A stretch of 64,000 nucleotides of DNA from Caenimonas aquaedulcis (GCF_015831345.1 NZ_JADWYS010000001.1:1808118-1872117), one strand, 5' to 3'; shown: positions 1 through 9,573, numbered from the stretch's first letter. Notes: generated by a model from the sequence alone, not told the origin. A program made the numbers and translations.

Positions 1-88
1 TCAGCGCCTTGGTGCTGACGAAGTCCTTGCCCGTGTTGGGATCGATGACGGCCGCGAGGGCCTGGGATAACGCTTCTGGGGTGGGCAT
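1..88 (-). CDS. apbC: Iron-sulfur cluster carrier ATPase ApbC/Mrp, N-terminal fragment
   Basis: Partial gene running off the left edge. The 29 visible codons begin MPTPEALSQALAAVIDPNTG and continue KDFVSTKAL. This is the start of the DUF59/MIP18-like domain that precedes the P-loop ATPase in Mrp/ApbC proteins, which carry and transfer Fe-S clusters in the cytosol. The ATG is at 86-88. ApbC close to metG is an arrangement I recall from Comamonadaceae, which supports the call. The ATPase domain is outside the window, so identification rests on a short N-terminus and synteny. Confidence 0.7.
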   Translation of the reverse strand, partial: MPTPEALSQALAAVIDPNTGKDFVSTKAL

Positions 89-156
89 GGGAATGTGGGT
101 GGATGCGGGTGCAGTGTAGCGATTGCCTTCAGGCAGAGCCGGCCCCGCTCCCGCAA

Positions 157-885
157 TCAACTGCGCTTGTCGTGGGGACTCACGAGCGTCACGCGGCCAT
201 CGCGCATGTAAACAAGGAACGTCCCTGTCTGGAGGGCGACCTTCCTGGCGCGCTCCGCAGCCCGGGTCATGGCGGCCATCGCGCCCTTCAAGGCCTCGTC
301 GGCATTGGGTGGCACCCGGCCGTATGCGGGTTGGGGTTCGCGCAAGTCCTGGGGTTTGGCCATATGCATGTCGCTCCATTCAACCAGCACGAAGTCGTCG
401 CTGGAGTTGTCGTAGAGATGCCACCGGTCCACCAGCGGCCGGTAGATCGTATCGAACAAGCGCCGGCCCGATTCGAACCTGCGCCTGATGGTGGGTTCGG
501 GGATGTCATGCCCGCCCTGGCTCACCCGCTGTGCGACACGCTCTATCGCCTGCTCCGCAGACTCGAGGGCTAGGAAGTGCAGTTCGACGCGATAGCCCAG
601 CTTGCGCCACTGGGGAATCTGCCTTGCATAGCCCTGGCCGGACAGAGTCGTTTCCAGCGCAAAGCTTTCGTGTCTCGCGACGTGCTGGCCGATCGACTCG
701 AGCATCAGCCGCCCCGCCTGGATGGCCGCGCGTTCGGGGGCGAACGGCGACAGGCCCGCCGCGATCAGGTCTGCATTGATGAAGGAGGAGCAAGCCGCTT
801 CGCCGGGCAGGAACTCGCGGGCAAAAGTCGTCTTGCCCGCGCCGTTGGGCCCCGCCACGATGATGATCTTCGGTTGTGCGCTCAT
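157..885 (-). CDS. Zeta-toxin-family P-loop kinase (orphan)
   Basis: 242 aa. A Walker A motif GPNGAGKT lies at residues 12-19, after a hydrophobic strand, and an INADLIAAGLSP segment follows. This layout is typical of zeta-toxin/AAA small-molecule kinases; family members such as PezT and zeta phosphorylate UDP-N-acetylglucosamine. The basic C-terminal third (ALKGAMAAMTRAAERARK) is less conserved. No epsilon/PezA-like antitoxin ORF adjoins it: one side is the apbC start, the other the metG promoter. It may therefore be a chromosomal solitary zeta-like kinase with a housekeeping role rather than a toxin. The family call is firm; substrate and toxicity are unknown. Confidence 0.75.
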   Translation of the reverse strand: MSAQPKIIIVAGPNGAGKTTFAREFLPGEAACSSFINADLIAAGLSPFAPERAAIQAGRLMLESIGQHVARHESFALETTLSGQGYARQIPQWRKLGYRVELHFLALESAEQAIERVAQRVSQGGHDIPEPTIRRRFESGRRLFDTIYRPLVDRWHLYDNSSDDFVLVEWSDMHMAKPQDLREPQPAYGRVPPNADEALKGAMAAMTRAAERARKVALQTGTFLVYMRDGRVTLVSPHDKRS

Positions 886-975
886 GGGCCGCCATTATGC
901 AGGGACGCTGTTTATTTTTACAGTGACTGGCGGCCACCCAACGCCCTTGCGCCCGGCGCTTCATCCCTGCCTCGC

Positions 976-981
976 TAAAAT
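976..981 (+). promoter_or_regulatory. Putative -10 element of metG
   Basis: TAAAAT lies 26 bp before the metG ATG in the 122-bp gap between the divergent zeta-like gene and metG. Five of six bases match the sigma-70 -10 consensus. No convincing -35 at 16-18 bp spacing is seen, so this is a weak, position-based call. Confidence 0.35.
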
Positions 982-1007
982 GCGCGGTTCCCCTGGAAAA
1001 AACCCAC

Positions 1008-3077
1008 ATGCCTGCAGCACCGCGCCAGCTTTTCGTCACCACCGCCCTGCCGTACGCCAACGGCAAGTTCCACATCGGCCACATCATGGAATACATCCAG
1101 GCCGACATCTGGGTGCGGCACCAGCGGATGCAGGGCAGCCGGGTGCACTTCGTCTGCGCGGACGACGCGCACGGCGCGCCGATCATGATCGCGGCGGAGA
1201 AGGCGGGCAAGACGCCGCAGGCCTTCGTCGCGGAAATCGCGGCGGGCCGCAAGCCCTACCTCGACGGCTTCCACATCGCCTTCGACAACTGGAGCAGCAC
1301 CGACAGCCCCGAGAACCACGATCTCGCGCAGCGGATCTACAAGGACCTGAAGGCCAACGGCCTCATCGCGAGCAAGACCATCGAGCAGTTCTTCGACCCC
1401 GAGAAGAACATGTTCCTGCCCGACCGCTTCATCAAGGGCGAGTGCCCGAACTGCCACGCGAAGGACCAGTACGGCGACAACTGCGAGGTGTGCAGCAAGG
1501 TCTACAGCCCGACCGACCTCATCAACCCGTACTCCGCGCTCTCCGGCGCGACGCCCGTGCTCCGGTCGTCCGAGCATTTCTTCTTCAAGCTGTCCGACCC
1601 GCGCTGCCTCGCCTTCCTGAAGGAATGGACCACGAGCGGCGCCGTGCAGCCCGAGGTGCTCAACAAGATCAGCGAATGGCTGGTCCCCGACGAGACGGGC
1701 AAGACGGCAATGGGCGACTGGGACATCAGCCGGGACGCCCCCTACTTCGGCATCGAAATCCCGGATGCGCCGGGCAAGTATTTCTACGTGTGGCTGGACG
1801 CGCCGGTCGGCTACCTCGCGTCGCTGAAAAACTACCTCGGCAGGATCGGTGTGGACTATGACAAGTTCATCGCCGACCCCCAGGTCGAGCAGTACCACTT
1901 CATCGGCAAGGACATCATCACCTTCCACACCCTCTTCTGGCCCGCGATGCTGCACTTCAGCGGCCGCAAGGTGCCGAACAAGGTGTTCGTGCACGGCTTC
2001 CTCACCGTGAACAACGGCGAGAAGATGAGCAAGAGCCGCGGGACCGGGCTCGATCCGCTCAAGTACCTGTCGCTCCACATGAACCCCGAGTGGCTGCGCT
2101 ACTACCTGGCGGCCAAGCTCTCGGGCCGCAACGAGGACATCGACTTCAACCCCGAGGACTTCATGGCCCGGGTGAACAGCGACCTGATCGGCAAGTACGT
2201 GAACATCGCGAGCCGCGCGGTGAAGTTCGTGCCGGGCGGCAAGCTGGTCGCGAGCGATCTACCCCTGGATGCCGGCGCGGCGCTGGTGGAACAGGTTCGC
2301 GCGCTCTACGAATCGCGCGACTACGCGCGCGCCCTGCGCGAGATCATGGCCGTCGCCGACCAGGTGAACACGCAGTTCGACAGCGCGGCGCCGTGGAAGC
2401 TCGTGAAGGAAGGGCAAGCCGCGCAGGCGGCCGCCGTGGGCAGCTGGTGCCTGGAGATGTTCAAGGTGCTCACGGCGTGCCTGAAGCCGGTGTTGCCGGC
2501 GCTGGCTGCGCAGGCGGAAGCCTTTCTGCAATGCAAGCCGCTGGAGTGGGCCAATGCCGGCCAGCCGATGGGTGCGGGGCATGCCGTCGGGGATTACAAG
2601 CACTTGATGCAGCGGGTGGATGTGAAGCAGCTGGACGCGTTGTTCGAGGTGCAGGCGGAGGCGAACAGCCTGCCCCCACCCCAACCCTCGCCCAGTGGGG
2701 CAGGGAGCGAACTTCCCGGCGGCGACGAGATGGCGCCGGTCATCGGCATCGAGGACTTCACCAGGATCGACCTGCGCATCGCGAAGATCGTCAATTGCGA
2801 GGCCGTGGAGGGCTCGACCAAACTCCTGCGCCTCACGCTCGACGTGGGCGAAGGCAAGCTGCGCAACGTGTTCTCGGGCATCGCCTCGGCCTACAAGCCC
2901 GAAGACCTCGTCGGCAAGCTCACCGTGATGGTCGCGAACCTCGCGCCGCGCAAGATGAAGTTCGGCGTGAGCGAGGGCATGGTGCTCGCCGCGAGCCACG
3001 GCGATGAAAAGACGACGCCCGGCATCTTCGTGCTGTCGCCTTCGCCCGGCGCGCAACCGGGCATGCGGGTGCGCTAA
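1008..3077 (+). CDS. metG: Methionyl-tRNA synthetase
   Basis: 689 aa, cytosolic; charges tRNA-Met with methionine for initiation and elongation. Visible motifs: class I HIGH at residues 22-25; a zinc knuckle with C146, C149, C159 and C162; KMSKS at 339-343; an anticodon-binding helical region; and a C-terminal tRNA-binding (EMAP/Trbp111-like) domain from about residue 577 to the end. Length fits the dimeric MetRS form. Between the anticodon domain and the C-terminal domain lies a Pro/Ser/Gly linker (about residues 555-571) encoded by a palindromic repeat (see the repeat at 2670-2713). The ATG at 1008 precedes the conserved Rossmann strand closely. Confidence 0.97.
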   Translation: MPAAPRQLFVTTALPYANGKFHIGHIMEYIQADIWVRHQRMQGSRVHFVCADDAHGAPIMIAAEKAGKTPQAFVAEIAAGRKPYLDGFHIAFDNWSSTDSPENHDLAQRIYKDLKANGLIASKTIEQFFDPEKNMFLPDRFIKGECPNCHAKDQYGDNCEVCSKVYSPTDLINPYSALSGATPVLRSSEHFFFKLSDPRCLAFLKEWTTSGAVQPEVLNKISEWLVPDETGKTAMGDWDISRDAPYFGIEIPDAPGKYFYVWLDAPVGYLASLKNYLGRIGVDYDKFIADPQVEQYHFIGKDIITFHTLFWPAMLHFSGRKVPNKVFVHGFLTVNNGEKMSKSRGTGLDPLKYLSLHMNPEWLRYYLAAKLSGRNEDIDFNPEDFMARVNSDLIGKYVNIASRAVKFVPGGKLVASDLPLDAGAALVEQVRALYESRDYARALREIMAVADQVNTQFDSAAPWKLVKEGQAAQAAAVGSWCLEMFKVLTACLKPVLPALAAQAEAFLQCKPLEWANAGQPMGAGHAVGDYKHLMQRVDVKQLDALFEVQAEANSLPPPQPSPSGAGSELPGGDEMAPVIGIEDFTRIDLRIAKIVNCEAVEGSTKLLRLTLDVGEGKLRNVFSGIASAYKPEDLVGKLTVMVANLAPRKMKFGVSEGMVLAASHGDEKTTPGIFVLSPSPGAQPGMRVR
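2670..2713 (+). repeat. REP-like palindromic element inside metG
   Basis: A C-rich then G-rich stretch with near-complementary halves (CCCTCGCCC, AGT, GGGGCAGGG) that can fold into a hairpin. The composition resembles dispersed intergenic palindromes I recall from Comamonadaceae. Here it is read in frame as [15 protein letters not shown], residues 555-569 of MetG. Its family membership is from memory and unchecked. Confidence 0.55.
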
Positions 3078-3090
3078 GCTCGGCCTTGCG

Positions 3091-3276
3091 ATGAAACGAC
3101 TCCTGCTGCCCGCACTGGCCCTGTCCGGCGTCCTGGCCCTGTCCGGCTGCGCCGTGGTCGTGGTCACGGCCACCGCGGCCAGCCTCGCCGTGGACGCCGC
3201 GGTCGGCGCCGCCAAGCTCACCGGCAAGGCCGTGGGCGCGGCGGTCGATGTCGTCACGCCCTCCAGCAAGGAGTAG
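3091..3276 (+). CDS. Small lipoprotein of unknown function
   Basis: 61 aa. A short basic N-terminus and hydrophobic core lead to a lipobox LSGC with the lipidated cysteine at residue 20, so the protein should be anchored in the envelope. The mature part is Ala/Val-rich (VVVVTATAASLAVDAAVGAAK) with no recognisable domain. It starts 13 bp after the metG stop on the same strand and may share its transcript. The next gene is convergent. Similar NF038104-type or 'hypothetical lipoprotein' ORFs are common in Burkholderiales. Function unknown. Confidence 0.75.
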   Translation: MKRLLLPALALSGVLALSGCAVVVVTATAASLAVDAAVGAAKLTGKAVGAAVDVVTPSSKE

Positions 3277-3285
3277 CCCCCGCGG

Positions 3286-3780
3286 CTAGCGATTCTCCGG
3301 CGCCTCCGGGTCGCGCTGGGTCGATGTGCGCATGACGCGCATGTCGGGGCCGAACCAGGCGGTGAAGATCATGGACGTGTTGGGCGGCTCCATGAAACGC
3401 CAGTCCCACGCGGTCTCGTTCTTCAACGCATACGGCACCTCCTTGGCGGGCCGTCCGAGCAAGCGGCGGACGTCCTGCGCCGGCATGCCCGGCACCACCT
3501 TCGCGAAATTGCCCGGGTTGAGCACCTGCCGCAGCGAGCTCATCCGGCCGTCGGGGCCGATGCCGATCATGTAATTCTGGTGGCCCGACGGCTGGCGGTT
3601 GTACTCGAAGATGCGCTCGCCACCCGCTCCGGGCCAGACGCCATCGGGGGCGCCGAACTTCGCGCGGACGTCCGCCTCGGTGGACACGCCCTCCTCCAGT
3701 TCGGCGATGCGCTGCGGGTCGCAGGCGGACAACAAGCAGGACGCGGCGACCAGCGCCAGCAGCTTCAAGACGATCTTCAT
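3286..3780 (-). CDS. BamE/SmpA-like lipoprotein
   Basis: 164 aa with a lipoprotein signal (MKIVLKLLALVAASCLLSAC, lipidated Cys20). The mature region has two BamE-like stretches, GVSTEADVRAKFGAPDGVW and GMPAQDVRRLLGRPAKEVP, the pattern of the SmpA/OmlA fold (BamE assists outer-membrane beta-barrel assembly). True bamE is shorter, has one repeat and usually sits near fur, so this is a paralogue of unknown job. The ATG at 3780 is chosen because it gives the perfect signal peptide; a longer frame exists upstream. It converges with the small lipoprotein gene. Confidence 0.75.
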   Translation of the reverse strand: MKIVLKLLALVAASCLLSACDPQRIAELEEGVSTEADVRAKFGAPDGVWPGAGGERIFEYNRQPSGHQNYMIGIGPDGRMSSLRQVLNPGNFAKVVPGMPAQDVRRLLGRPAKEVPYALKNETAWDWRFMEPPNTSMIFTAWFGPDMRVMRTSTQRDPEAPENR

Positions 3781-3791
3781 GGGACGGGAAG

Positions 3792-3797
3792 TAAAAT
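3792..3797 (+). promoter_or_regulatory. Putative -10 element for DUF3460-scpA
   Basis: TAAAAT lies 20 bp upstream of the DUF3460 ATG, in the 36-bp gap between divergent genes. It matches five of six -10 positions; the -35 is not convincing. Confidence 0.35.
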
Positions 3798-3816
3798 CAT
3801 CGGAAAGGTTTCCAGT

Positions 3817-4035
3817 ATGTCCTTCTTCCAACGCATCTTTCGCCGTCCCGACTACAACTCGGAAATCACCGACCTCATCTCCGGCATGAAGTCGGACAGC
3901 CCCGATCTCGAAGCGCGGCAGCGCGCGGGCCGGGCGATCTGGTGGGACAAAAACCTCGACCGGGACGCCCAGGCCGAGTTCCGCGACGCACGGGTGGCGC
4001 AAAAGCCCTACGTCTACTCCACCGAGAACAAATGA
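3817..4035 (+). CDS. DUF3460 family protein
   Basis: 72 aa, no signal peptide or membrane segment. It starts MSFFQRIFRRPDYNSEITDL and carries a central ArgAla-rich helix (EARQRAGRAIWWDK), the pattern of the small DUF3460 family found in Betaproteobacteria, often directly before scpA. Its TGA overlaps the scpA ATG (ATGA), so the two are probably translationally coupled. The role is unknown; context suggests a link to chromosome segregation, but that is only positional. Confidence 0.85.
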   Translation: MSFFQRIFRRPDYNSEITDLISGMKSDSPDLEARQRAGRAIWWDKNLDRDAQAEFRDARVAQKPYVYSTENK

Positions 4036-4895
4036 GCCATCCCGGCGAGGCGACGCTGCCCGAATCCGCGGCGCCCGGGGCCGGGGACATCCCGGGCATG
4101 CCGCAGGTGGTGGACCAGGTCGCGCTCGCGCGCCTGTACGGCGAGCCGCTCTTCGCCATGCCGACGGACCTGTACATCCCGCCGGATGCGCTGGAAGTCT
4201 TTCTCGAGGCCTTCGAGGGCCCGCTGGACCTGCTGCTCTACCTCATCCGCAAGCAGAACTTCAACATCCTCGACATCCCGATGGCCGGCGTGACCCGCCA
4301 GTACCTGGTGTACGTGGAGGAGATCCGCACGCGCAACCTCGAACTCGCCGCCGAATACCTGCTCATGGCCGCGATGCTGATCGAGATCAAGTCGCGCATG
4401 CTGCTGCCCCCGCGCAAGACGGCGGAAGGCCAGGAGCCCGAGGACCCGCGCGCGGAACTCGTGCGGCGCCTGCTCGAATACGAGCAGATGAAGCTCGCCG
4501 CCGCCCGCCTGAACGAAGTGCCGCAGATGGGCCGCGACGTGCTGCGCGCGCAGGTCTACATCGAGCAGGCGCTGCAGCCGCGCTTCCCCGACGTGAACGT
4601 GGTCGACCTGCAGGAGGCCTGGCGCGACATCGTCAAGCGCGCGAAGCTCGTGCAGCACCACAAGATCACGCGCGAGGAGCTGTCGGTGCGCGAGCACATG
4701 AGCATCGTGCTGCGCGCGCTGCAGGGACGCAAGTTCGTGGAGTTCGAGCACCTGTTCGACCCGTCGCGCGGCATCCAGGTGCTGATCGTCACCTTCATCG
4801 CGATGCTGGAGCTCGCGAAGGAAACGCTCATCGATGTGACGCAGGCCGAGGCCTACGCCCCCATCTACGTGCGGCTGGCCTACCAGCCTGCCTGA
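4032..4895 (+). CDS. scpA: Segregation and condensation protein A
   Basis: 287 aa. ScpA is the kleisin subunit that bridges SMC ATPase heads and, with ScpB, helps condense and segregate the chromosome. The conserved N-terminal kleisin block (FEGPLDLLLYLIRKQNFNIL) and the following YLLMAAMLIEIKSRMLLP helix are clear, and the C-terminal winged-helix region ends LAYQPA. The first ~55 residues are a variable extension typical of betaproteobacterial ScpA. Start chosen at the ATGA overlap with DUF3460; a longer upstream reading runs through the DUF3460 gene. No scpB is seen in the window. Confidence 0.93.
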   Translation: MSHPGEATLPESAAPGAGDIPGMPQVVDQVALARLYGEPLFAMPTDLYIPPDALEVFLEAFEGPLDLLLYLIRKQNFNILDIPMAGVTRQYLVYVEEIRTRNLELAAEYLLMAAMLIEIKSRMLLPPRKTAEGQEPEDPRAELVRRLLEYEQMKLAAARLNEVPQMGRDVLRAQVYIEQALQPRFPDVNVVDLQEAWRDIVKRAKLVQHHKITREELSVREHMSIVLRALQGRKFVEFEHLFDPSRGIQVLIVTFIAMLELAKETLIDVTQAEAYAPIYVRLAYQPA

Positions 4896-4898
4896 CAT

Positions 4899-4980
4899 GA
4901 CCCCCATGCTTGCCACTTCGTGTGCTGCGCTGCCCCCCGAGGGGGCGCGGTCGCCTTGGGGCGGCCCGGCGGCGACCATC
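4899..4980 (+). repeat. Intergenic palindromic repeat before nadB
   Basis: Between scpA and nadB. It contains a perfect hairpin GCCCCC-CGA-GGGGGC at 4932-4946 and a second partly complementary pair (GGTCGCC ... GGCGACC). The flanking phrase TGCCACTTCGTGTGCTGCG is one I recall as a recurrent Comamonadaceae intergenic sequence. It ends two bases before the nadB ATG, so it would form structure in the nadB leader. Confidence 0.55.
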
Positions 4981-4982
4981 CA

Positions 4983-6566
4983 ATGAAACCCACTTCCCTC
5001 GACTTCGATGTCCTCATCGTCGGCAGCGGCCTCGCCGGCCTGTCCGCCGCGCTGCACCTCGCGCCCACGCATCGCGTCGCGGTGCTCACCAAGCGCGAGA
5101 TGCGCGACGGCTCCAGCAGCTGGGCGCAGGGCGGCATCGCGGCCGTGCTCGGCGAAGGCGACAGCTTCGCGTCGCACGTCGACGACACCCTGGTCGCGGG
5201 CGCGGGCCTGTCGCAGATCGACGCGACACGCTTCGTCGTCGAGCACGCGCCGGAGACCATCACCTGGCTGCGCCAGCTGGGGGTGCCCTTCTCGCAGGAG
5301 GACGGCCACCTGCACCTCACGCGGGAAGGCGGGCACAGCGCGCGGCGCATCGTGCACGTGACGGACGCCACCGGCGCCGCCGTGCAGCAGACGATGATCG
5401 AGCACGTGCGCCGCACGCCGAACATCACGGTGTTCGAGCACCACACCCTCGTGGACCTCATCACCACGAAGAAGCTCGGCCTGCCCGGCCCGGCGGCCTG
5501 CGTGGGCCTCTACGCGCTGGACGAGGCGACGGACGAGGTCATCACCTACCGCGCGCCGCAGACCATCCTCGCCACCGGCGGCGCGGGCAAGGTCTACCTG
5601 TACACGACGAACCCCGACACCTCCACCGGCGACGGCATCGCCGCCGCATGGCGCGCGGGCTGCCGGGTGACGAACATGGAGTTCATCCAGTTCCACCCGA
5701 CCTGCCTGTACCACCCGAGCGTCAAGTCCTTCCTCATCACCGAGGCGGTGCGCGGCGAAGGCGGCAAGCTGCTGCTGCCGGACGGCACGCGCTTCATGCC
5801 CGCGCACGACGAACGCGCCGAACTCGCGCCGCGCGACGTCGTGGCCCGCGCGATCGACTTCGAGATGAAGAAGCACGGCCTGGACTGCGTGTACCTGGAC
5901 ATCTCGCACCAGCCGCCGGCATTCATCAAGGAACATTTCCCGACGATCTATGCGCGCTGCCTGGAGCTCGGCATCGACATCACGAAGCAGCCGATCCCCG
6001 TCGTTCCCGCCGCCCACTACACCTGCGGCGGCGTACACACGGACCTCGCGGGCCGCACCGACCTCGCGGGCCTGCATGCCATCGGCGAATGCGCCTACAC
6101 GGGCCTGCACGGTGCAAATCGACTCGCGAGCAACTCGCTGGTCGAATGCATGGTGTTCGCCAACTCGGCGTCGCAGGACATCCGCGCGACGGCCTTGCCC
6201 GCGCCGCCTTCCGTGCCCGCGTGGGACGAGAGCCGCGTCACCGATGCCGACGAGGCCGTGGTGATCTCCCACAACTGGGACGAGCTGCGCCGCTTCATGT
6301 GGGACTATGTGGGCATCGTGCGCACCAACAAGCGTCTGGAGCGCGCCGCGCACCGCATCCGCCTGCTGCAGGAAGAGATTCAGGAGTTCTACGCGAACTT
6401 CCACGTGACGCGCGACCTGCTGGAGCTGCGCAACCTCGTGACGGTGGCCGACCTGATCGTGCGCTCCGCCCAGGCGCGCCACGAGAGCCGCGGCGGCCAC
6501 TTCATCAAGGACTACCCGGAGCTCGCGGACGTCGCCAACCCGACCATCCTCACGCCGGGCGCGTGA
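4983..6566 (+). CDS. nadB: L-aspartate oxidase
   Basis: 527 aa cytosolic flavoprotein that oxidises L-aspartate to iminoaspartate, the first step of de novo NAD synthesis. The FAD dinucleotide motif GSGLAG is at residues 14-19. Characteristic blocks follow: [28 protein letters not shown], and [13 protein letters not shown] with its GECAYTGL lead-in. The C-terminal helical domain is intact. The ATG at 4983 fits the start of the FAD fold; an upstream ATG would translate the intergenic repeat and is rejected. It faces nadC-nadA on the other strand, so all three genes of quinolinate and NaMN synthesis lie together. Confidence 0.96.
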   Translation: MKPTSLDFDVLIVGSGLAGLSAALHLAPTHRVAVLTKREMRDGSSSWAQGGIAAVLGEGDSFASHVDDTLVAGAGLSQIDATRFVVEHAPETITWLRQLGVPFSQEDGHLHLTREGGHSARRIVHVTDATGAAVQQTMIEHVRRTPNITVFEHHTLVDLITTKKLGLPGPAACVGLYALDEATDEVITYRAPQTILATGGAGKVYLYTTNPDTSTGDGIAAAWRAGCRVTNMEFIQFHPTCLYHPSVKSFLITEAVRGEGGKLLLPDGTRFMPAHDERAELAPRDVVARAIDFEMKKHGLDCVYLDISHQPPAFIKEHFPTIYARCLELGIDITKQPIPVVPAAHYTCGGVHTDLAGRTDLAGLHAIGECAYTGLHGANRLASNSLVECMVFANSASQDIRATALPAPPSVPAWDESRVTDADEAVVISHNWDELRRFMWDYVGIVRTNKRLERAAHRIRLLQEEIQEFYANFHVTRDLLELRNLVTVADLIVRSAQARHESRGGHFIKDYPELADVANPTILTPGA

Positions 6567-6596
6567 GCGCCCGCGCGCTTGCGCGCATCCACCCGT

Positions 6597-7715
6597 TCAG
6601 GCCGCGCCGATGTTCGGCACCAGCGAGCCGGCCGGCTGGCCCGCCTTCAACGCGGCCGTGAACGCCAGCATGCGGTCGATCGGCACACGGGCGCGCAGGC
6701 CCAGCGCCGGGTCCACGTGCACCTCGTTCGCGCCGGTCTCCAGCACGTGCGCCAGCCCGGCCAAACCATTCATCGCCATCCACGGGCAATGCGCGCAGCT
6801 CTTGCAGGTCGCGCTGTTGCCCGCCGTCGGCGCTTCGATGAAGACCTTGTCCGGGTTCAACGTGCGCAGCTTGTGCATCATCCCGTTGTCGGTCGCGACG
6901 ATGAATTCCTTCGCGTGCATGTCGCGTGCGGCTTTCAAGATGCCGGAGGTCGAACCCACCGCATCCGCGAGCGCGACCACGTCCGCGGGCGATTCCGGAT
7001 GCACGAGCACCTTGGCTTTCGGGTACTGCTTCTTGAGCGCTTCCAGCTCGAAGGCCTTGAATTCGTCGTGCACGATGCACGAGCCGTTCCAGAACACCAT
7101 GTCCGCGCCGGTTTCGCGCTGGATGTAGCCGCCCAGGTGCTTGTCCGGCGCCCAGAGGAGCTTGTGGCCCGCTTCCTTGAGCGCGCGCGCGATGTCCAGC
7201 GCGCAGCTCGATGTCACGAGCCAGTCCGAACGCGCCTTCACCGCCGCGCTGGTGTTCGCATACACGACCACCGTGCGGTCCGGATGCTGGTCGCAGAACG
7301 CGGAGAACTCGTCGATCGGGCAGCCCAGGTCGAGCGAGCAGGTCGCGTCCAGGTCCGGCATCAGCACGCGCTTTTCCGGGGACAGGATCTTGGAGGTCTC
7401 GCCCATGAACTTCACGCCCGACACGACCAGCGTCGTGGCCGGGTGGTCGCGGCCGAAGCGCGCCATCTCGAGCGAGTCGCTCACGATGCCGCCGGTTTCC
7501 TCCGCGAGGTCCTGCAGGTCGGGGTGCACGTAGTAGTGCGACACCATCACCGCGTTGCGCTCCTTGAGCAGCCGCTTGATCTTCTCCTTGAGCGCCACGC
7601 GCTCCGAGGGTGACGGCTCCGCGGGAATGCGCGCCCAGGCGTGCTTCGTGTCGCACGTGTTGCCCGGCAGCGGGTGTTCGTATTCGACGTCCTTGATCGG
7701 GATCACTGCACTCAC
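6597..7715 (-). CDS. nadA: Quinolinate synthase
   Basis: 372 aa; condenses iminoaspartate with dihydroxyacetone phosphate to quinolinate using a [4Fe-4S] cluster. Probable cluster ligands are C126 (DLDATCSLD), C213 ([11 protein letters not shown]) and C310 in the C304-x2-C307-x2-C310 PWM block. Starts at GTG (7713-7715), one base after the nadC stop. The likely Shine-Dalgarno AAGGAG lies in the last nadC codons, so translation is probably coupled to nadC. There is no in-frame ATG nearby that keeps the conserved N-terminus. Confidence 0.95.
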   Translation of the reverse strand: MSAVIPIKDVEYEHPLPGNTCDTKHAWARIPAEPSPSERVALKEKIKRLLKERNAVMVSHYYVHPDLQDLAEETGGIVSDSLEMARFGRDHPATTLVVSGVKFMGETSKILSPEKRVLMPDLDATCSLDLGCPIDEFSAFCDQHPDRTVVVYANTSAAVKARSDWLVTSSCALDIARALKEAGHKLLWAPDKHLGGYIQRETGADMVFWNGSCIVHDEFKAFELEALKKQYPKAKVLVHPESPADVVALADAVGSTSGILKAARDMHAKEFIVATDNGMMHKLRTLNPDKVFIEAPTAGNSATCKSCAHCPWMAMNGLAGLAHVLETGANEVHVDPALGLRARVPIDRMLAFTAALKAGQPAGSLVPNIGAA

Positions 7716-7716
7716 G

Positions 7717-8580
7717 TCATAGCTCCTTCAGGCGCATCGAAAAATCGGTCGCCTTCACGTCCTTGGTCAACGCGCCGATGGAGATGCGGTCCACGCCCGT
7801 CTCGGCCAGCGCACGCACGCTGTCCATCGTCACGCCGCCGGAGATTTCCAGCACGGCGCGCGCATCGTTGATGCGCACGGCCTCGCGCAAGGTGGGCAGC
7901 TCCATGTTGTCCAGCAGGATCATCTTCGCGCCGGCATCGAGCGCTTCCTTCAGCTGGTCCAGCGTCTCGACTTCGATCTCGATGAAGCTCGCCTGCGCCG
8001 CGGCCGCCTGCGCGGCCTTCATCACCTGCGTGACGCCGCCCGCTGCCGCGATGTGGTTTTCCTTGATGAGCACGGCGTCGTACAGGCCGATGCGGTGGTT
8101 GGTGCCGCCGCCCATGCGCACCGCGTACTTCTGCGCCATGCGCAGGCCGGGCAGCGTCTTGCGCGTGTCCACGATGTGCGCGCGCGTGCCGCGCACCGCG
8201 TCCACGTAGGCTGCGGTCTTCGTCGCGACCGCGCTCATGAGCTGCAGGAAATTGAGCGCGGTGCGCTCGGCGGTGAGCAGGCCGCGCGCAGACCCCGTCA
8301 CTTCCAGCACGACCTGGTCGGCCAGGCAACGCTGGCCCTCTCGCACCATCCAGTGGATCTCCGCCTCCGGCTCGACCTGGCGGATCGTGGCTTCGACCCA
8401 GGGCGCGCCGCAGATCACGGCGGATTCGCGCGCCAGCACGCGTGCAAGTGCCCGCCGGCCGGCGGGCACCAGCGCGGCGGTGAGGTCGGCCGCGCCGACG
8501 TCTTCCGCCAGCGCGCGCGCCGCGTCCTCCTGCGCCAGCCGCGCGAGCATTTCGGGTGTGAATTCGAGGGTTGCCTTCAT
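7717..8580 (-). CDS. nadC: Nicotinate-nucleotide diphosphorylase (QPRTase)
   Basis: 287 aa; decarboxylates quinolinate and joins it to PRPP, giving nicotinate mononucleotide. Signature stretches: [50 protein letters not shown], and the phosphate-binding C-terminal barrel ending in [10 protein letters not shown]. The ATG at 8580 ([11 protein letters not shown]) is preferred; an in-frame TTG/ATG-like extension to 8592 adds only four residues. First gene of the nadC-nadA operon, divergent from nothing and following the convergent Bug-family gene end at 8641. Confidence 0.95.
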   Translation of the reverse strand: MKATLEFTPEMLARLAQEDAARALAEDVGAADLTAALVPAGRRALARVLARESAVICGAPWVEATIRQVEPEAEIHWMVREGQRCLADQVVLEVTGSARGLLTAERTALNFLQLMSAVATKTAAYVDAVRGTRAHIVDTRKTLPGLRMAQKYAVRMGGGTNHRIGLYDAVLIKENHIAAAGGVTQVMKAAQAAAAQASFIEIEVETLDQLKEALDAGAKMILLDNMELPTLREAVRINDARAVLEISGGVTMDSVRALAETGVDRISIGALTKDVKATDFSMRLKEL

Positions 8581-8640
8581 GCCACCGAGCATAGCGGCAT
8601 CGGGGCCGCGCCGCCGGTGCGCCGGCGCAATCCCGGCACG

Positions 8641-9573
8641 TCAGCGCGGACCGAGGCCGAGCTTGCGGATCAGGTCGGCATAGAGCGCCTGGGTGCGCTG
8701 CATGTGCGAGGCGAACTGCTCCTGCGTGCCGCCCACGGGCTCCTGCCCCGCATCGTGCATCGCCGCGGCGAGCGCGGGGTCATTGAGGGCATGGTTCGCG
8801 GCGGCGTTGAGGCGCTTCACCTCATCCGGGGGCGTGGCCGCGGGCACGAACAGGCCGATGAAGCCGTCCATGAGGAAGCCGGGCCATACATCCGGGAAGA
8901 CCGGGTGCGTGCCCACGATCCCGGGAGACGATCCCGCGAGCACGCGCAGCTTTCCGGCCTCGACGAGTTTGACCGCCGACTCCGCGCTCACGAAGAGGAT
9001 GTCCACGTGCCCGCCCAGCGTCGCCGTCACGGCCGGCGCCACGCCCGCGAACGGGATGGGGGTCACCTTGCCCCCCAGCCGGGCGCCGAGCTGCGTGCAC
9101 GCGAGCGCCATCGGCCCCGGCGGTGCACCGCAGTTCAGGCCGCCGGGCCGGGAGGCGGCGGCGGAAGCCACATCGGCCGCGGATGCGATGCGCGATTCCG
9201 CGGGAACGACCAGCAGGTAGTTCGAGTACGACAGCTGCACGACCGGCCGCAGTTCGTCCACCGGCGAGAAGTTGACGCGGCGCGTAAGCGGCGCGAGCAC
9301 GAGGGTCGAGCCGGCCAGCAGCACCGTGCGTCCGTCCGCGGGCGCACGCGCCACGGCTTCGGAGCCGATCATCGTTTCCGCGCCGGGCCGGTTGTCCACG
9401 ACCCAGGTCTCGCCGCCGGGCGTCGACAGCTTCGTGGCGAGGCCCCGGGCCAGCATGTCCAGCGAGCCGCCGGCCGGCACGGGCACGACCAGGCGAACGG
9501 TGCGGTCCTGCGCATGCACCCCGCCTGCCAGCAGGGCCCACACCAGCGACGCGGCAACAGCCAGCTGCTTCAT
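8641..9573 (-). CDS. Bug/TctC-family tripartite tricarboxylate-type binding protein
   Basis: 310 aa. Sec signal peptide with AxA cleavage near residue 21 (GVHA/QDRT), then the Bug fold signature VRLVVPVPAGGSLDMLAR. Such periplasmic proteins bind small carboxylates (tricarboxylates, nicotinate, amino acids) and usually feed TctAB-type transporters. They are greatly expanded as orphans in Burkholderiales, and no tctA or tctB lies nearby. The start overlaps the stop of the upstream acyl-adenylating enzyme by 4 bp, so the two are co-translated. That suggests the ligand may be an aromatic or short-chain acid that the enzyme activates (inference). Confidence 0.88.
   Translation of the reverse strand: MKQLAVAASLVWALLAGGVHAQDRTVRLVVPVPAGGSLDMLARGLATKLSTPGGETWVVDNRPGAETMIGSEAVARAPADGRTVLLAGSTLVLAPLTRRVNFSPVDELRPVVQLSYSNYLLVVPAESRIASAADVASAAASRPGGLNCGAPPGPMALACTQLGARLGGKVTPIPFAGVAPAVTATLGGHVDILFVSAESAVKLVEAGKLRVLAGSSPGIVGTHPVFPDVWPGFLMDGFIGLFVPAATPPDEVKRLNAAANHALNDPALAAAMHDAGQEPVGGTQEQFASHMQRTQALYADLIRKLGLGPR

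Noticed and set aside
4014..6500. 828-aa minus-strand ORF across scpA and nadB
   Set aside because: Antisense shadow of two well-conserved genes; composition rich in Arg/His/Val typical of reverse frames in high-GC DNA.
6567..6596. GCGCGC-TT-GCGCGC as a terminator between nadB and nadA
   Set aside because: Loop too small as drawn and no T-run on either strand.
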